A DNA stretch of 64,000 nucleotides from Nostoc punctiforme NIES-2108 (GTDB lineage: Bacteria; Cyanobacteriota; Cyanobacteriia; Cyanobacteriales; Nostocaceae), in NCBI GenBank assembly GCA_003326195.1, contig LXQE01000147.1, positions 1-64,000 on the forward strand, written 5' to 3'. Of this stretch, positions 45,008 to 53,676 are shown one piece after another. The number at the start of each line of letters is the position of its first letter. The stretch's first letter is position 1. Under the pieces are notes generated by a model. The model ran no database searches, was not told the origin of the DNA, and was given only the letters and a program-made list of their open reading frames with translations. The translations under genes were made by a program, and so were the position numbers.

Positions 45008-46252
45008 TGTTTCAATAAATCCCATTCAACTGCCTATGGTTATGTAACTTATCAAACAGCATATTTAAAAGCTAATTACCCATTGGAATATATGGCGGCA
45101 CTGTTAACTGCTAACAGTGGTGATACCGATAAGGTACAGCGATATATTACTAACTGTACAAATATGGGTATTTCCATAGATCCGCCAGATATAAATCGTT
45201 CTGGTGTTGATTTTACGCCAACAGCAGGCAAGATTCTGTTTGGATTTTCGGCGGTGCGTAACGTGGGACAAAATGCGATCGCTTGTATTTTGGAGGCGAG
45301 AAATGAGACAAGAGAGTTTAAATCACTGGCTGATTTTTGCGATCGCGTGGATTTGCGTGCTGTTAACCGCCGAACTCTGGAGTCGTTGATTTACTGTGGA
45401 GCCTTTGACAAAATTGAATCTAACCGCCAACAGTTAATTAACGACTCAGAATTAGTGTATGATTGGGCACAATCTCGCGCTAAAGATAGAGCTAGTGGTC
45501 AAGGGAATCTATTTGATTTATTGGGCGACGGCTTTTCTTCGACTCAGAATAAAAGAGCAAATAATGCCTTTGAAACTGCTCCCAAATCTAAACCTGTGAC
45601 AGATTTACCCCCACAGAAAAAGTTACAGATGGAGAAAGAATTACTAGGCTTTTATGTATCAGATCATCCCTTGAAATCCTTACGGCAAATAGCACCACTT
45701 TTGACTCCTATTAACCTTTCGCAGTTGGGAGAACAAAGAGAAGATATAAGGCTTTGTGCAGTTGTGATGTTGAATAACGTCAAAAAAGTGGTGACAAAGA
45801 AAGGCGATCAGATGGCGATCTTGCAAATAGAAGACCTAACTACACAATCAGAAGCTGTAGTTTTTCCTAAAACTTATGAACGCATTAGTTCCCTACTTCA
45901 AGTTGATACTAGATTGATTATTTGGGGAAAAGTAGATCGACGTGATGAGCAAACTCAATTTATTCTTGAAGATGCAGAACCAGTGGAAACAGTACAAATG
46001 GTGATGGTGGAATTAAATCCCCAGCAAGCAGGTAATATGGAAGATTTACATCGCTTGAAAACAATTTTGCAAGACCATTCAGTAGACAAAGAAAAGGCAA
46101 AAATGCCAGTGATTGGAATTATCCAAACTGAAACTTCTCGTAAACTTGTCCGCTTAGGTTGGCAATTTTGTGTACAGGATTCTAGAATAACTGTTCAAGC
46201 TTTGCAAAACGCTAGTTTTCCTGCTCATATAAAATCGCTGACTGGTAGCTGA
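44900..46252 (+). CDS. dnaE: DNA polymerase III alpha subunit, C-terminal half with split-intein C-fragment
   Basis: The 450-aa product starts with a 36-residue split-intein C-fragment (MIKIATRRYLGKQNVYDIGV ... ending KNGFIASN). The first extein residue is Cys-37 (CFNKSHSTAYG). It joins by protein trans-splicing to a DnaE N-half encoded elsewhere (not in this window), giving the replicative polymerase catalytic subunit. The extein carries the end of the polymerase domain, the tandem HhH region (RNVGQNAIACILEAR, LRAVNRRTLESLIYCGAFD), FYVSDHPL and the OB domain (RLCAVVMLNNVKKVVTKKGD). The last intein Asn-36 and the +1 Cys needed for splicing are present. The intein differs from the well-known Nostoc punctiforme form at only a few residues, as I recall it. 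Confidence 0.97.
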   Translation: MIKIATRRYLGKQNVYDIGVERDHNFTIKNGFIASNCFNKSHSTAYGYVTYQTAYLKANYPLEYMAALLTANSGDTDKVQRYITNCTNMGISIDPPDINRSGVDFTPTAGKILFGFSAVRNVGQNAIACILEARNETREFKSLADFCDRVDLRAVNRRTLESLIYCGAFDKIESNRQQLINDSELVYDWAQSRAKDRASGQGNLFDLLGDGFSSTQNKRANNAFETAPKSKPVTDLPPQKKLQMEKELLGFYVSDHPLKSLRQIAPLLTPINLSQLGEQREDIRLCAVVMLNNVKKVVTKKGDQMAILQIEDLTTQSEAVVFPKTYERISSLLQVDTRLIIWGKVDRRDEQTQFILEDAEPVETVQMVMVELNPQQAGNMEDLHRLKTILQDHSVDKEKAKMPVIGIIQTETSRKLVRLGWQFCVQDSRITVQALQNASFPAHIKSLTGS

Positions 46253-46454
46253 CGCCAGGAGTGACAAATCCACCAATACTGAAAAGCAAATTAAGAATTA
46301 GTTTTATTGGACTGTCAACAGTAAATTGCCTTAAGTATTCAGGATTTTAATCGTTTTTTTAGTTACTTATGCGGATGATAATTTCCTTGAGGTAGTGGTA
46401 TCTTTTGATGCTAATACCCTTAAGGCTGCGACCGGGGGAAGGAGTTAGAACTTG

Positions 46455-47051
46455 ATGATTGTCAACGAGCTACATAGATTTGTTTCATACTGTAAAAAAA
46501 TTCAACCCCAAACTCACGAGGACATTCAAAAATTTTTTGAAGGAGTGATATTGTTTCCTTATGATAAGGAACTTCTATTACAAGCTTATTTATTTCTGAA
46601 TATTCAAGAATTGTTTCCCTCGTGCGCTGAATTGCTGTTATTTGAAAAATCTCCAATTTCAGATTATACAGATTTAGGAAAGTGTGATTTTGTCTTCTTG
46701 ACCTTTAAAGGTAGTTTGTTTTTAATTGAAACTAAGTTTATTGATACAGAAGCAACTGGAGCAACAGAACGAAAAAGAAGAAATAAACATAGAAACAAGG
46801 TATTTGAGCAAGTTATTACTTTAAAAGGTCGATTTAGCGAATATTGGAATATGAGGCTAGATCAATTAGAGTGCGGGGTTTTCACAACAGATGCAGAAGT
46901 TGCTTGGCGAGGAAATGGTGTGAATGTCACATCTAAATCAATATCTATAGATAAGCTCGAACAATGGCGAAGAAGTTATCACAATAGTGATAAATTTTTA
47001 TCTCATCAAGATGGTTCAAAGTTTGAGGAGAAGGTGAATTTGAAAGGATGA
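46455..47051 (+). CDS. Hypothetical protein with PD-(D/E)XK-like nuclease core
   Basis: The 198-aa product contains DLGKCDFVFLTFKGSLFLIE immediately followed by TKF. This is a D...ExK arrangement on two beta strands, as in restriction-endonuclease-like folds. Upstream helices (QPQTHEDIQKFFEGVILFPY) and a downstream helix (NKHRNKVFEQVITLKGRFSE) frame it. No family name comes to mind, and no methyltransferase or toxin gene adjoins it, so this is only a structural guess. The start at 46455 has GGAG 10 bases upstream; a TTG one codon before is possible. A hairpin terminator follows the gene. Confidence 0.55.
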   Translation: MIVNELHRFVSYCKKIQPQTHEDIQKFFEGVILFPYDKELLLQAYLFLNIQELFPSCAELLLFEKSPISDYTDLGKCDFVFLTFKGSLFLIETKFIDTEATGATERKRRNKHRNKVFEQVITLKGRFSEYWNMRLDQLECGVFTTDAEVAWRGNGVNVTSKSISIDKLEQWRRSYHNSDKFLSHQDGSKFEEKVNLKG

Positions 47052-47125
47052 GACTTGACCCAAGTATAGTTATTACAGTGAATGGTGTATGGGGCATAAA
47101 AGTAATTAACAATGCCACATACACC

Positions 47126-47150
47126 AACCCAGAGAAATTATCTGGGTTTT
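47126..47150. terminator. Bidirectional hairpin between converging genes
   Basis: AACCCAGA, loop GAAATTA, TCTGGGTT, then TTCCTT on the plus strand. It lies 75 bp after the hypothetical gene's stop and 16 bp before the end of the oxidase subunit III gene, so it can terminate the plus-strand transcript and possibly the minus-strand oxidase operon. Confidence 0.65.
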
Positions 47151-47165
47151 CCTTCCCATCAATCT

Positions 47166-47768
47166 TTACTGCCAAACATAGATAAGGACAAACAAAATAA
47201 TCCAGATCACATCGACGAAGTGCCAAAACAATGAAGTTGCATTCACGCCGAAGTGACCTGTATCGTAATTGCCAGGTAGGAAAGAACGTACCAAAATTAT
47301 CAACTGCAACAGAATACCTGTGAAAACGTGCAAACCGTGGAAGCCTGTAAGCAGATAGAAGGTTCCACCAAATACCCCGGAGGTGAAACCAAAGGCGAGG
47401 CCGTTCCATTCAATCGCCTGTCCAACTAAAAAGTAAGTTCCCATCGCCATTGTTGCCAAGAGAAACAGGCGAAATTTCACTAAGTCGTGGCGTTGAAGGG
47501 CGCGTTCTGCTAAGTAAATTACAAAGCTACTAGCGACAAGAATTACTGTGTTGATTGCCGGTTCTTTGATTTCTAATCCAGAAACACCTGCTGGTAGCCA
47601 ATTAGGCGTTGATGTTTTGTAGATGGCATATCCGACGAAAAAACTCAAGAAAATGACGCTTTCTGACAGTAGGAAGACAATGAAGCCAAACATTTTGTTG
47701 CCTTCTTCGTCGTGGCTGTGTTCTGCGCTTGGATGGGGCAATTCTTCGGAATTGATATAGCTGTCCAT
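47166..47768 (-). CDS. ctaE: Haem-copper terminal oxidase subunit III
   Basis: The 200-aa membrane protein has five predicted helices and COX3 features: NKMFGFIVFLLSESVIFLSF at helix I, TGFHGLHVFTGILLQLIIL (the HGLHV motif), and FLPGNYDTGHFGVNATSLFWHFVDVIW near the C-terminus, which includes FWHFVD. It stabilises subunit I at the membrane. It is the last gene of the CtaC-CtaD-CtaE operon on the minus strand, 119 bp after ctaD. Belongs to the alternative-type oxidase discussed under subunit II. Confidence 0.93.
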   Translation of the reverse strand: MDSYINSEELPHPSAEHSHDEEGNKMFGFIVFLLSESVIFLSFFVGYAIYKTSTPNWLPAGVSGLEIKEPAINTVILVASSFVIYLAERALQRHDLVKFRLFLLATMAMGTYFLVGQAIEWNGLAFGFTSGVFGGTFYLLTGFHGLHVFTGILLQLIILVRSFLPGNYDTGHFGVNATSLFWHFVDVIWIILFVLIYVWQ

Positions 47769-47799
47769 TTTGCTTTTTGAGGAATGAATTTGAAACGCA

Positions 47800-47880
47800 T
47801 AGGCACTTTGCCTTCCCGCAGGGTAGGAACGCGGAGGGAAGCGCAGAGGGACGCGGAGGGTTTTTGCGTCTTCCCGATTG
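47800..47880. repeat. Dispersed GC-rich repeat between ctaD and ctaE
   Basis: The block reads CTTTGCCTTCCCGCAGGGTA, GAACGCGGAGGGAAGCGCAGA, GGGACGCGGAGGGTTTTTGCG in succession (each under one repeat unit). It is a common Nostoc intergenic repeat, here within the oxidase operon transcript. Confidence 0.7.
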
Positions 47881-47887
47881 TTTGCGT

Positions 47888-49549
47888 TTATTCTGGGAGG
47901 TTGGCTGTTAAGGGTTCTGATTTGCCGTAGCCGTAGGGTTCGGAGATGATGATGGGAATTTCTTCAAAGTTTTCTACTGGGGGGGGTGAAGAAACTAACC
48001 ACTCTAGTCCGATTGCTCTCCAAGGGTTAGCGGGTGCTTTCTCGCCTTGCATCCAAGAAATCACCATGTTGAATATGAAGGGCAAGGTGGACATTCCTAA
48101 TAGGAATCCACCGAGGCTAGCAATGATATTCCAGAATTGATACTCTGGGGCGTAGGAAGCAACTCGCCGTAACATTCCTTGCAATCCCAAGGGGTGCATG
48201 GGTAAAAAGTTGAGGTTGGTGCCGATGAAGGCTAACCAAAAGTGGATTTTACCCCAGCTTTCGGAGTACATCCGCCCGGTCATTTTGGGGAACCAGTGAT
48301 AGATGGCTGCAAATAAGCCCATCGTCACGGTGCCGTAGAGGACGTAGTGGAAGTGTCCGACTACAAAGTAGGTATTGTTAACGTGGACATCAACGGGCAC
48401 GGAGGAAAGCATAATGCCTGTGATTCCGGCGAAGACAAACATCACTAATGCACCCAAGGCAAACAGCATGGCGGTATTTAGCCGCAGTTTCCCGCCCCAA
48501 ATAGTTGCTACCCAAGCAAATACTTTAATTCCTGTGGGGACAGACACGCACATCGTTGTCAGCATGAAAATCAACCGCATCCAGCCAGGAGTCCCGCTGA
48601 CGTACATGTGGTGTACCCAAACAATGCCGCTAACTACGGCAATCAAGATGGATGAAATGGCAACTACTTTGTAACCAAATAGGGGTTTACGTGAATAAAC
48701 TGGGAAGATTTCTGAGAAAATGCCGAAGACAGGCAAAATAATCACGTAAACGGCTGGGTGGGAGTAAAACCAGAAGTAATGCTGAAACATCACTGGATTC
48801 CCACCTTTGGCGGGGTCAAAAAAGGCGGTGCCAGCTGTGAGGTCAAGTAGTAACATCACCGCACCAGCTGTCAGTGCTGGAAGTCCAAATAGTTGGATGA
48901 TTTGGGCGCTAAATACTGCCCAGACAAACAACGGCATTTTGAAGAAGCCCATTCCTGGGGCCCGCATCTTCACAATTGTGGTGACAAAGTTCACTGCCCC
49001 CATAATTGAGGATACGCCGGATATTGCCACCGCTAGCAGCCAGAGAACTTGACCATTAATCAAGTTACCTGTGGGATTCTGGAGACTAACTGGCGGATAA
49101 GACCACCAGCCGGCTTGGGCAGGGCCTCCAGGTACAAAGAAGCTACCCATCATCAAAATCCCAACTACTGGTACCATCCAAAAAGCGACGGCATTCAGGC
49201 GGGGAAATGCCATATCTCGCGCCCCAATCATCAGGGGCACTAGATAGTTGGCAAAACCAACCAGTGAGGGAAATGTCCACAAAAACAGCATCACAGTGCC
49301 GTGCATGGTGAACATACCGTTGTAGACGGTGCGATCGACTAAATCTGATTCGGGTGTCATCAGTTCTCCCCGCATCACCATCGCAAAGATACCGCCGACG
49401 AGAAAGAAGAAAAATGAGGTAACGAGATACTGGATACCAATTACCTTGTGGTCAGTACTAAAGCTGAAGTATTCTTTCCAGCTACTCGGAGATTCGTGGT
49501 TAGGCTTCTCATCAGGGAGAAGGATACCTTCAATAGGAACATTAGTCAT
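47888..49549 (-). CDS. ctaD: Haem-copper terminal oxidase subunit I
   Basis: The 553-aa catalytic subunit has about twelve helices. It carries the binuclear-centre and haem histidines: TMHGTVMLFLW (low-spin haem His), FWFYSHPAVYVIILP (the CuB His and Tyr pair of the A-type HPxVY motif), VWVHHMYVSGTP (two CuB His) and VGHFHYVLYG (haem His ligands). The HPEVY glutamate of the D-channel reads HPAVY here, as in many B- or ARTO-type enzymes. It reduces oxygen to water in the membrane. It sits between ctaC and ctaE. Confidence 0.95.
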   Translation of the reverse strand: MTNVPIEGILLPDEKPNHESPSSWKEYFSFSTDHKVIGIQYLVTSFFFFLVGGIFAMVMRGELMTPESDLVDRTVYNGMFTMHGTVMLFLWTFPSLVGFANYLVPLMIGARDMAFPRLNAVAFWMVPVVGILMMGSFFVPGGPAQAGWWSYPPVSLQNPTGNLINGQVLWLLAVAISGVSSIMGAVNFVTTIVKMRAPGMGFFKMPLFVWAVFSAQIIQLFGLPALTAGAVMLLLDLTAGTAFFDPAKGGNPVMFQHYFWFYSHPAVYVIILPVFGIFSEIFPVYSRKPLFGYKVVAISSILIAVVSGIVWVHHMYVSGTPGWMRLIFMLTTMCVSVPTGIKVFAWVATIWGGKLRLNTAMLFALGALVMFVFAGITGIMLSSVPVDVHVNNTYFVVGHFHYVLYGTVTMGLFAAIYHWFPKMTGRMYSESWGKIHFWLAFIGTNLNFLPMHPLGLQGMLRRVASYAPEYQFWNIIASLGGFLLGMSTLPFIFNMVISWMQGEKAPANPWRAIGLEWLVSSPPPVENFEEIPIIISEPYGYGKSEPLTANLPE

Positions 49550-49562
49550 GGTTACTTTCCTT

Positions 49563-50477
49563 TCAACCAGGTGAATTGACTAGAGGAGGTGCAGCAGGTG
49601 GGACTGTAACCCAACCAGTTTGGACTGATTGATTGGATGTTTGAGCATACTCAGAAGCCGCTTGATTCTTTGCTGGGGATGGCTTTTGGGTTGCAGCTTG
49701 TGCTAGCCATTGCTGATAATCTTCAGGAGATTCAACGACTACATTCGCTTGCATCGTTGCAAAGTATGTGCCGCTGTATTGAGAATCGGTTAATCGGTAT
49801 TGTCCGGGACGGATGGGAGTAAATTCAAAGTCGATCGCGTGGTTAGGGATAATATCCTGCTTGAGTCGAAATGCAGGTATATAGAAGCCGTGGAGAACGT
49901 CTTGCGATTTCAGCGCTAAACGTATCCGGCGATCGCTTGGTAAATGCAATTCGGTACTGGTAATATCTCTTTCTGGGTAGTGAAAAACCCACGCCCACTG
50001 TTTAGCTAGTACGTCGATTTTCTCAACAGGTTCTGCCAAGGCTTTAGCTGGTGCTGCATAAGCTGATTCCATTGCCAGAGGATTATGCAGATGAACTAGT
50101 TCTGATGGGCCTTGAATTCCCATTTGTTCGTAAACTTGGTAGCTGTAGCTTGCAATCCAAAACACCAAGAGAATTGGGATTGCTGTCCAGACAACTTCCA
50201 AGGCGACGTTACCTTCAATCGGGGGGCCGTCAGTGAAGTCATCTTTGACTGCCCGATGGAAGATGACAGAATACATCAGAGTACTTGTTACTCCCAAGAA
50301 GATGAAGGCACCGAGGGTTACTAAAAAGCTAATCAAATCATCAATGAGTAGGGATTCGGCTGCTGCTTGGGGAGGAAGCCAAGAGTAAGACTGCTTGCCG
50401 ATCCAGAGACTCAGAGAAGTCACTGCGATCGCGCCTGTAAGCAGCGTCAAAATATTTAAAATCTTCTGGATTTTCAT
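49563..50477 (-). CDS. ctaC: Alternative (ARTO/cox3-type) oxidase subunit II lacking CuA ligands
   Basis: The 304-aa product has two N-terminal helices (~15-32 and ~50-72) and a cupredoxin domain. The site that holds CuA in cytochrome c oxidases is altered. The first His is kept (H196 in DVLHGFYIPAFR). The C-x-E-x-C-x3-H-x2-M block is here D231-x-Q233-x-S235-x3-F239-x2-M242 (LTDSQYSGTYFATM), so both Cys, the Glu and the second His are lost. That pattern marks the cyanobacterial alternative respiratory terminal oxidase, believed to take electrons from quinol rather than cytochrome c6 or plastocyanin. In Anabaena the orthologous cox3 operon is heterocyst-specific. The gene is preceded by two DUF2231 genes on the same strand. 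Confidence 0.9.
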   Translation of the reverse strand: MKIQKILNILTLLTGAIAVTSLSLWIGKQSYSWLPPQAAAESLLIDDLISFLVTLGAFIFLGVTSTLMYSVIFHRAVKDDFTDGPPIEGNVALEVVWTAIPILLVFWIASYSYQVYEQMGIQGPSELVHLHNPLAMESAYAAPAKALAEPVEKIDVLAKQWAWVFHYPERDITSTELHLPSDRRIRLALKSQDVLHGFYIPAFRLKQDIIPNHAIDFEFTPIRPGQYRLTDSQYSGTYFATMQANVVVESPEDYQQWLAQAATQKPSPAKNQAASEYAQTSNQSVQTGWVTVPPAAPPLVNSPG

Positions 50478-50617
50478 GGTCTTTGGTTATTGGGCATTGG
50501 GCATGGGGCATTGGGCACTTGTACTGAGCGTTCGCGTAGCGTCTCGTAGAGAAGCCGAAGTATTGGGCATGAGGCATGGGGCATTGGGTATTAGTCAAAG
50601 GACAAATAACAAATGAT
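50478..50617. repeat. Composite STRR with embedded GTTCGCGTAGCGT element
   Basis: Heptamers of the TTGGGCA/TGGGGCA type run from 50483 to 50514 and resume at 50562-50600. They are interrupted by GCGTTCGCGTAGCGTCTCGT and AGAGAAGCC (50525-50560), another dispersed family. It lies in the presumed DUF2231-ctaC operon transcript. Confidence 0.8.
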
Positions 50618-51235
50618 TTACTTGAGTGTTGTGTTGAGGTCTTGGTGCGATCGCAGCAAATTGTCTGCTGTATTGTGTACGCCAAATTCGGCGGCTAGTT
50701 GCGCTCCTAGTGTGCCGTGGATGTACAGAATGAACATGATTGCTATGCCTGCGAACAGATAGATCCATTGCACTTCTCTATCTGTCTGTTTATATTCTTG
50801 TTTGCCCCAAACGAAGCGCTGCCATGCTCTCCAGATGGTCATGCCAACAATCAGCGCTAATAAGAACACACCACCCACACCATGCCAGAGCATAGTTTCC
50901 ATTGCCTGCAATCCCCAGGCACTCTTCATATCAGCTGGTGGTGCTGCCAACAGCATTTCGTAAAAGCCTGCTCCCACTGTGAAAAATGTGATGATGCTGG
51001 CAGCTAACATGTTGTACCAGCCAACAGCAAATAAGTTGTCGCGTTCGACAGTAATTGCCAAAAATTTGAACACCCATTTTTCAAAGGGGAACAGAACACC
51101 AACAATATCAAAAGTCATCGCAATGATGAACAAACCTATTGTCAAATGGACTAAATTGGGATGAATCGGAATTGTGTAAGGTAATCCGTTTGGGCCTAGA
51201 GAGTCGGTTAATTGGTTAATCAATTCTGAGTTCAT
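50618..51235 (-). CDS. DUF2231 membrane protein B (cox3-associated)
   Basis: The ~205-aa protein has four to five helices (IPIHPNLVHLTIGLFIIAMT, AASIITFFTVGAGFYEMLL, WHGVGGVFLLALIVGMTIW, WIYLFAGIAIMFILYIHGTL). The IHPxxVH histidine cluster typical of DUF2231 is present. Its ATG overlaps the preceding DUF2231 stop by 4 bases (ATGA), so the two are coupled. In Anabaena the cox3 locus also carries two such genes upstream of subunit II. They may bind haem or quinone through the histidines, which is inference. The ORF can be opened to 51295, but that would add a non-homologous lead. Confidence 0.83.
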   Translation of the reverse strand: MNSELINQLTDSLGPNGLPYTIPIHPNLVHLTIGLFIIAMTFDIVGVLFPFEKWVFKFLAITVERDNLFAVGWYNMLAASIITFFTVGAGFYEMLLAAPPADMKSAWGLQAMETMLWHGVGGVFLLALIVGMTIWRAWQRFVWGKQEYKQTDREVQWIYLFAGIAIMFILYIHGTLGAQLAAEFGVHNTADNLLRSHQDLNTTLK

Positions 51236-51732
51236 CGCAACACACCATCCTTTACTGCTTCCACAACTGGTACGGTATGCAATCCATATACCCAAACAAG
51301 TTCATCTCCGAGATATACTTGTAAGCCAACTATTAAGGTTAAAACTAGCGCCGCTCCCAAATAATAAATCGGTATTTTTTTAGGATTGCGGGCACGAATT
51401 ACATAGCGCCAAGCTGTAATCGCTGTGATAATTCCTGAAAGCGACCAACCAATTAGCGTATGCAAATTCAGCACCGATTTCGCTAGGCTGTAAGGCTGTG
51501 CTAATCCCGCTTCAAACTGACCAAAAATAATCGCGACGAAGATGGCGATCGTGGCAACTAACATATTCCACCAACTCACCTCAAAAAGACCGGATTTACC
51601 AGTAAAATAGCCAATTACATCGCAGAAGAAGGAAAACAACACCATCGCAATTACGAAGTGGACAACGATGGGATGAATCGTATCTGGATAGGGCAAATTG
51701 TGGTCGTTCAAAGATGTCAAATACTCAATCAT
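51232..51732 (-). CDS. DUF2231 membrane protein A (cox3-associated)
   Basis: The 166-aa protein has four helices. It includes YPDTIHPIVVHFVIAMVLFS at helix I with paired histidines, LNLHTLIGWSLSGIITAITA and YYLGAALVLTLIVGLQVYLG. It is the first gene of the minus-strand operon DUF2231-DUF2231-ctaC-ctaD-ctaE. The start is ATG with AGGAGAAGACG upstream, a good ribosome site. Like its partner it lies in the membrane with histidines near one face. Confidence 0.83.
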   Translation of the reverse strand: MIEYLTSLNDHNLPYPDTIHPIVVHFVIAMVLFSFFCDVIGYFTGKSGLFEVSWWNMLVATIAIFVAIIFGQFEAGLAQPYSLAKSVLNLHTLIGWSLSGIITAITAWRYVIRARNPKKIPIYYLGAALVLTLIVGLQVYLGDELVWVYGLHTVPVVEAVKDGVLR

Positions 51733-52525
51733 CGTCTTCTCCTGGACATATCTACCGCACTTTGGTCAATAAATTTTGGATTTTGGATTGGCGATCGCGC
51801 AGTCTTAGCGAGCGTCTTTTAGATTTATTCCGTCCCAGACGAGATATAAACTAGAAGACCCTAATCAAAAATCTAAAATCGCTAGTCAAGCTTCAATAAT
51901 TGATGGACACTCACTAACATCACCACAAGTATCCATCCATAATTGACCGAATTCTGTTCAATATCTGCGCGGTTCAATACGCTTAATCATGTCTTAGCTT
52001 TTTGTAGCTAAATTTGGTTAAATTGCCTACATGGAATAATTTGGGTTTTGATTCATTTCCTTATGCCAATAGCCTGCAACAGCAATTCTTGATGGAGCTA
52101 AATCAAATCGCTGTCGTTTGTTGATTTGCTTAACCTATCCTTTAGCTTAAGTAAATTTTTATGAATTGTCAAAACAATAAATATTAAACTTTAAAAAGTT
52201 AGTCTATAAACAAAAAACTATTTTCACAATGTATTTATTTTTGCACTTTTTTAAATATAAAAAACTCGAAATAGAATATTTGTCTGTAAGGTATTTCACA
52301 ATAAGAAAATATTGGTTTGTGATGGAAATAACAAAAATATTTGAACTACTTAAAAAGCCCCTTAAAAAAAGAAAAGTAAGAAATCATGGTTGAGTCAGAA
52401 CTCAGAAATATAGTTGATTGCAACAGGTTGGCTTTTTTCTCTGAATATTATTTTCATAATTCTTTGATTTTTAACTTACTTCTGCTAAAGTGAGACAAAA
52501 GTGAGAAGATTATGAAATTGCTATA
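51733..52525. other. Divergent control region (~790 bp) between oxidase and mnt operons
   Basis: No gene is visible. The proximal part (51775-51880) holds AATTTTGGATTTTGGATTGG-type repeats, a GGCGATCGCGC HIP1 site and a TTAGATTTA stretch. From ~52140 to 52500 the DNA is very AT-rich. The mntC start is preceded only by a poor ribosome site. Both promoters must lie here. Confidence 0.55.
52442..52456 (+). promoter_or_regulatory. Candidate 7-1-7 palindrome upstream of mntC
   Basis: TGAATAT-T-ATTTTCA is an AT-rich inverted repeat with one mismatch, the layout bound by Fur/Zur/PerR-type regulators. It lies 70 bp before the mntC ATG. In Synechocystis mntCAB is controlled by the ManS/ManR two-component system, so this may be coincidence. 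Confidence 0.25.
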
Positions 52526-53527
52526 ATGAGATTTAATATCAATAACTTTCAGATGCAACTACCGCAGCACGGACAAAAATTGGTTGTAGCGTCTGTGCTG
52601 CTATTGGGACTGTGTTTGAGTGGGTGTAGCCCGTCAACCTCCAATTCTCAATCACAGTTAACTCCAAACCCAGGCACAACTACCACCAGCAACCTAGATA
52701 AAAAAGGTAAAAAAGTGGTTCTTACCACCTTTACAGTCATTGCAGATATGGCACAAAACGTGGCGGGAGACAAGGCGATTGTTGAATCTTTGACCAAACC
52801 AGGGGCAGAAATTCATGGTTACGAACCAACTCCTAGCGATTTGGTGAGGGCGCAAAAAGCAGACCTAATTTTGAATAATGGTCTAAATTTAGAGCGTTGG
52901 GCACAGAAATTGTATAACAGCGTTCCTAAAGTACCTCACGTTACCCTAAGTGAGGGAATTAAACCTGTAGAAATTACGGAGGATGCCTACAAAGGTAAGC
53001 CTAATCCCCATGCTTGGATGTCACCACAAAACGCCTTGATCTACGTAGATAATATTCGCAAGGCATTAGTTGATTTAGACTCAGCAAATGCAGAGACTTA
53101 TAACACCAATGCCAAAGCATACAGCCAAAAGATTAAGGAAGTTGATGAGAAACTGCGAAAAGCCGTGTCGGTAGTTCCAGCAGACAAGCGCTACATGGTA
53201 AGCTGTGAAGGCGCATTTTCATACGTTACCCGCGATTATGGCTTGAAAGAAGCTTATCTCTGGGCAGTCAACTCTGAACAACAAGCTACTCCCAAACAGC
53301 TAGAAAAAGTCATTGATACAGTTAAAAAAAATAAAATACCTGTAGTTTTCTGTGAAAGTACAGTCAATGATGGAGCGCAACGTCAGGTAGCTAGAGAATC
53401 GGGAGCAAGGTTTGGTGGAGTATTTTATGTTGATTCCCTGTCTCCAGCCAATGGGCCAGCAGCAACTTATCTTAAGTTGCTAGAACTTAATATTAATACT
53501 CTAACTCAGGGATTAGAGGAAAAGTGA
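52526..53527 (+). CDS. mntC: Manganese ABC transporter substrate-binding lipoprotein
   Basis: MntC captures Mn2+ in the periplasm for photosystem II assembly. The 333-aa product has a lipoprotein signal (LGLCLSGC) and a cluster A-I fold. The metal ligands follow the Synechocystis MntC pattern: His in EIHGYEPTPSD, His in KPNPHAWMSP, Glu in SCEGAFSYV, and Asp in YVDSLSPANGP. The sequence VLTTFTVIADMAQNVAGDKA is also MntC-like. It lacks the His-rich loop of ZnuA, which argues against a zinc transporter. The ATP-binding and permease genes follow on the same strand. Confidence 0.9.
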   Translation: MRFNINNFQMQLPQHGQKLVVASVLLLGLCLSGCSPSTSNSQSQLTPNPGTTTTSNLDKKGKKVVLTTFTVIADMAQNVAGDKAIVESLTKPGAEIHGYEPTPSDLVRAQKADLILNNGLNLERWAQKLYNSVPKVPHVTLSEGIKPVEITEDAYKGKPNPHAWMSPQNALIYVDNIRKALVDLDSANAETYNTNAKAYSQKIKEVDEKLRKAVSVVPADKRYMVSCEGAFSYVTRDYGLKEAYLWAVNSEQQATPKQLEKVIDTVKKNKIPVVFCESTVNDGAQRQVARESGARFGGVFYVDSLSPANGPAATYLKLLELNINTLTQGLEEK

Positions 53528-53563
53528 GCAAGTATGCCAGAATAAATCTAATTATTGAAAATT

Positions 53564-53646
53564 GGCTTGTAGTAAGGACTTTAGTCCTATTTATTCTCTG
53601 AAAAACGTTAAGTATTTACAAATGGGGATAGAGCCGCTTACTACAA
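53564..53646. repeat. GTAGTAAGGACTTTAGTCC-family inverted repeat
   Basis: The left arm GTAGTAAGGACTTTAGTCC (which itself contains the palindrome GGACTTTAGTCC) and the distal GCCGCTTACTACA form an imperfect hairpin. Related to 19740-19795. It separates mntC and mntA. Confidence 0.65.
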
Positions 53647-53676
53647 AATACTGATTAATTTTAGAGGTGCTTTTTA

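Noticed and set aside
49563..50477. Standard cytochrome c oxidase subunit II
   Set aside because: Both CuA cysteines, the Glu and one His are replaced, so it is not a cytochrome c-type CuA subunit.
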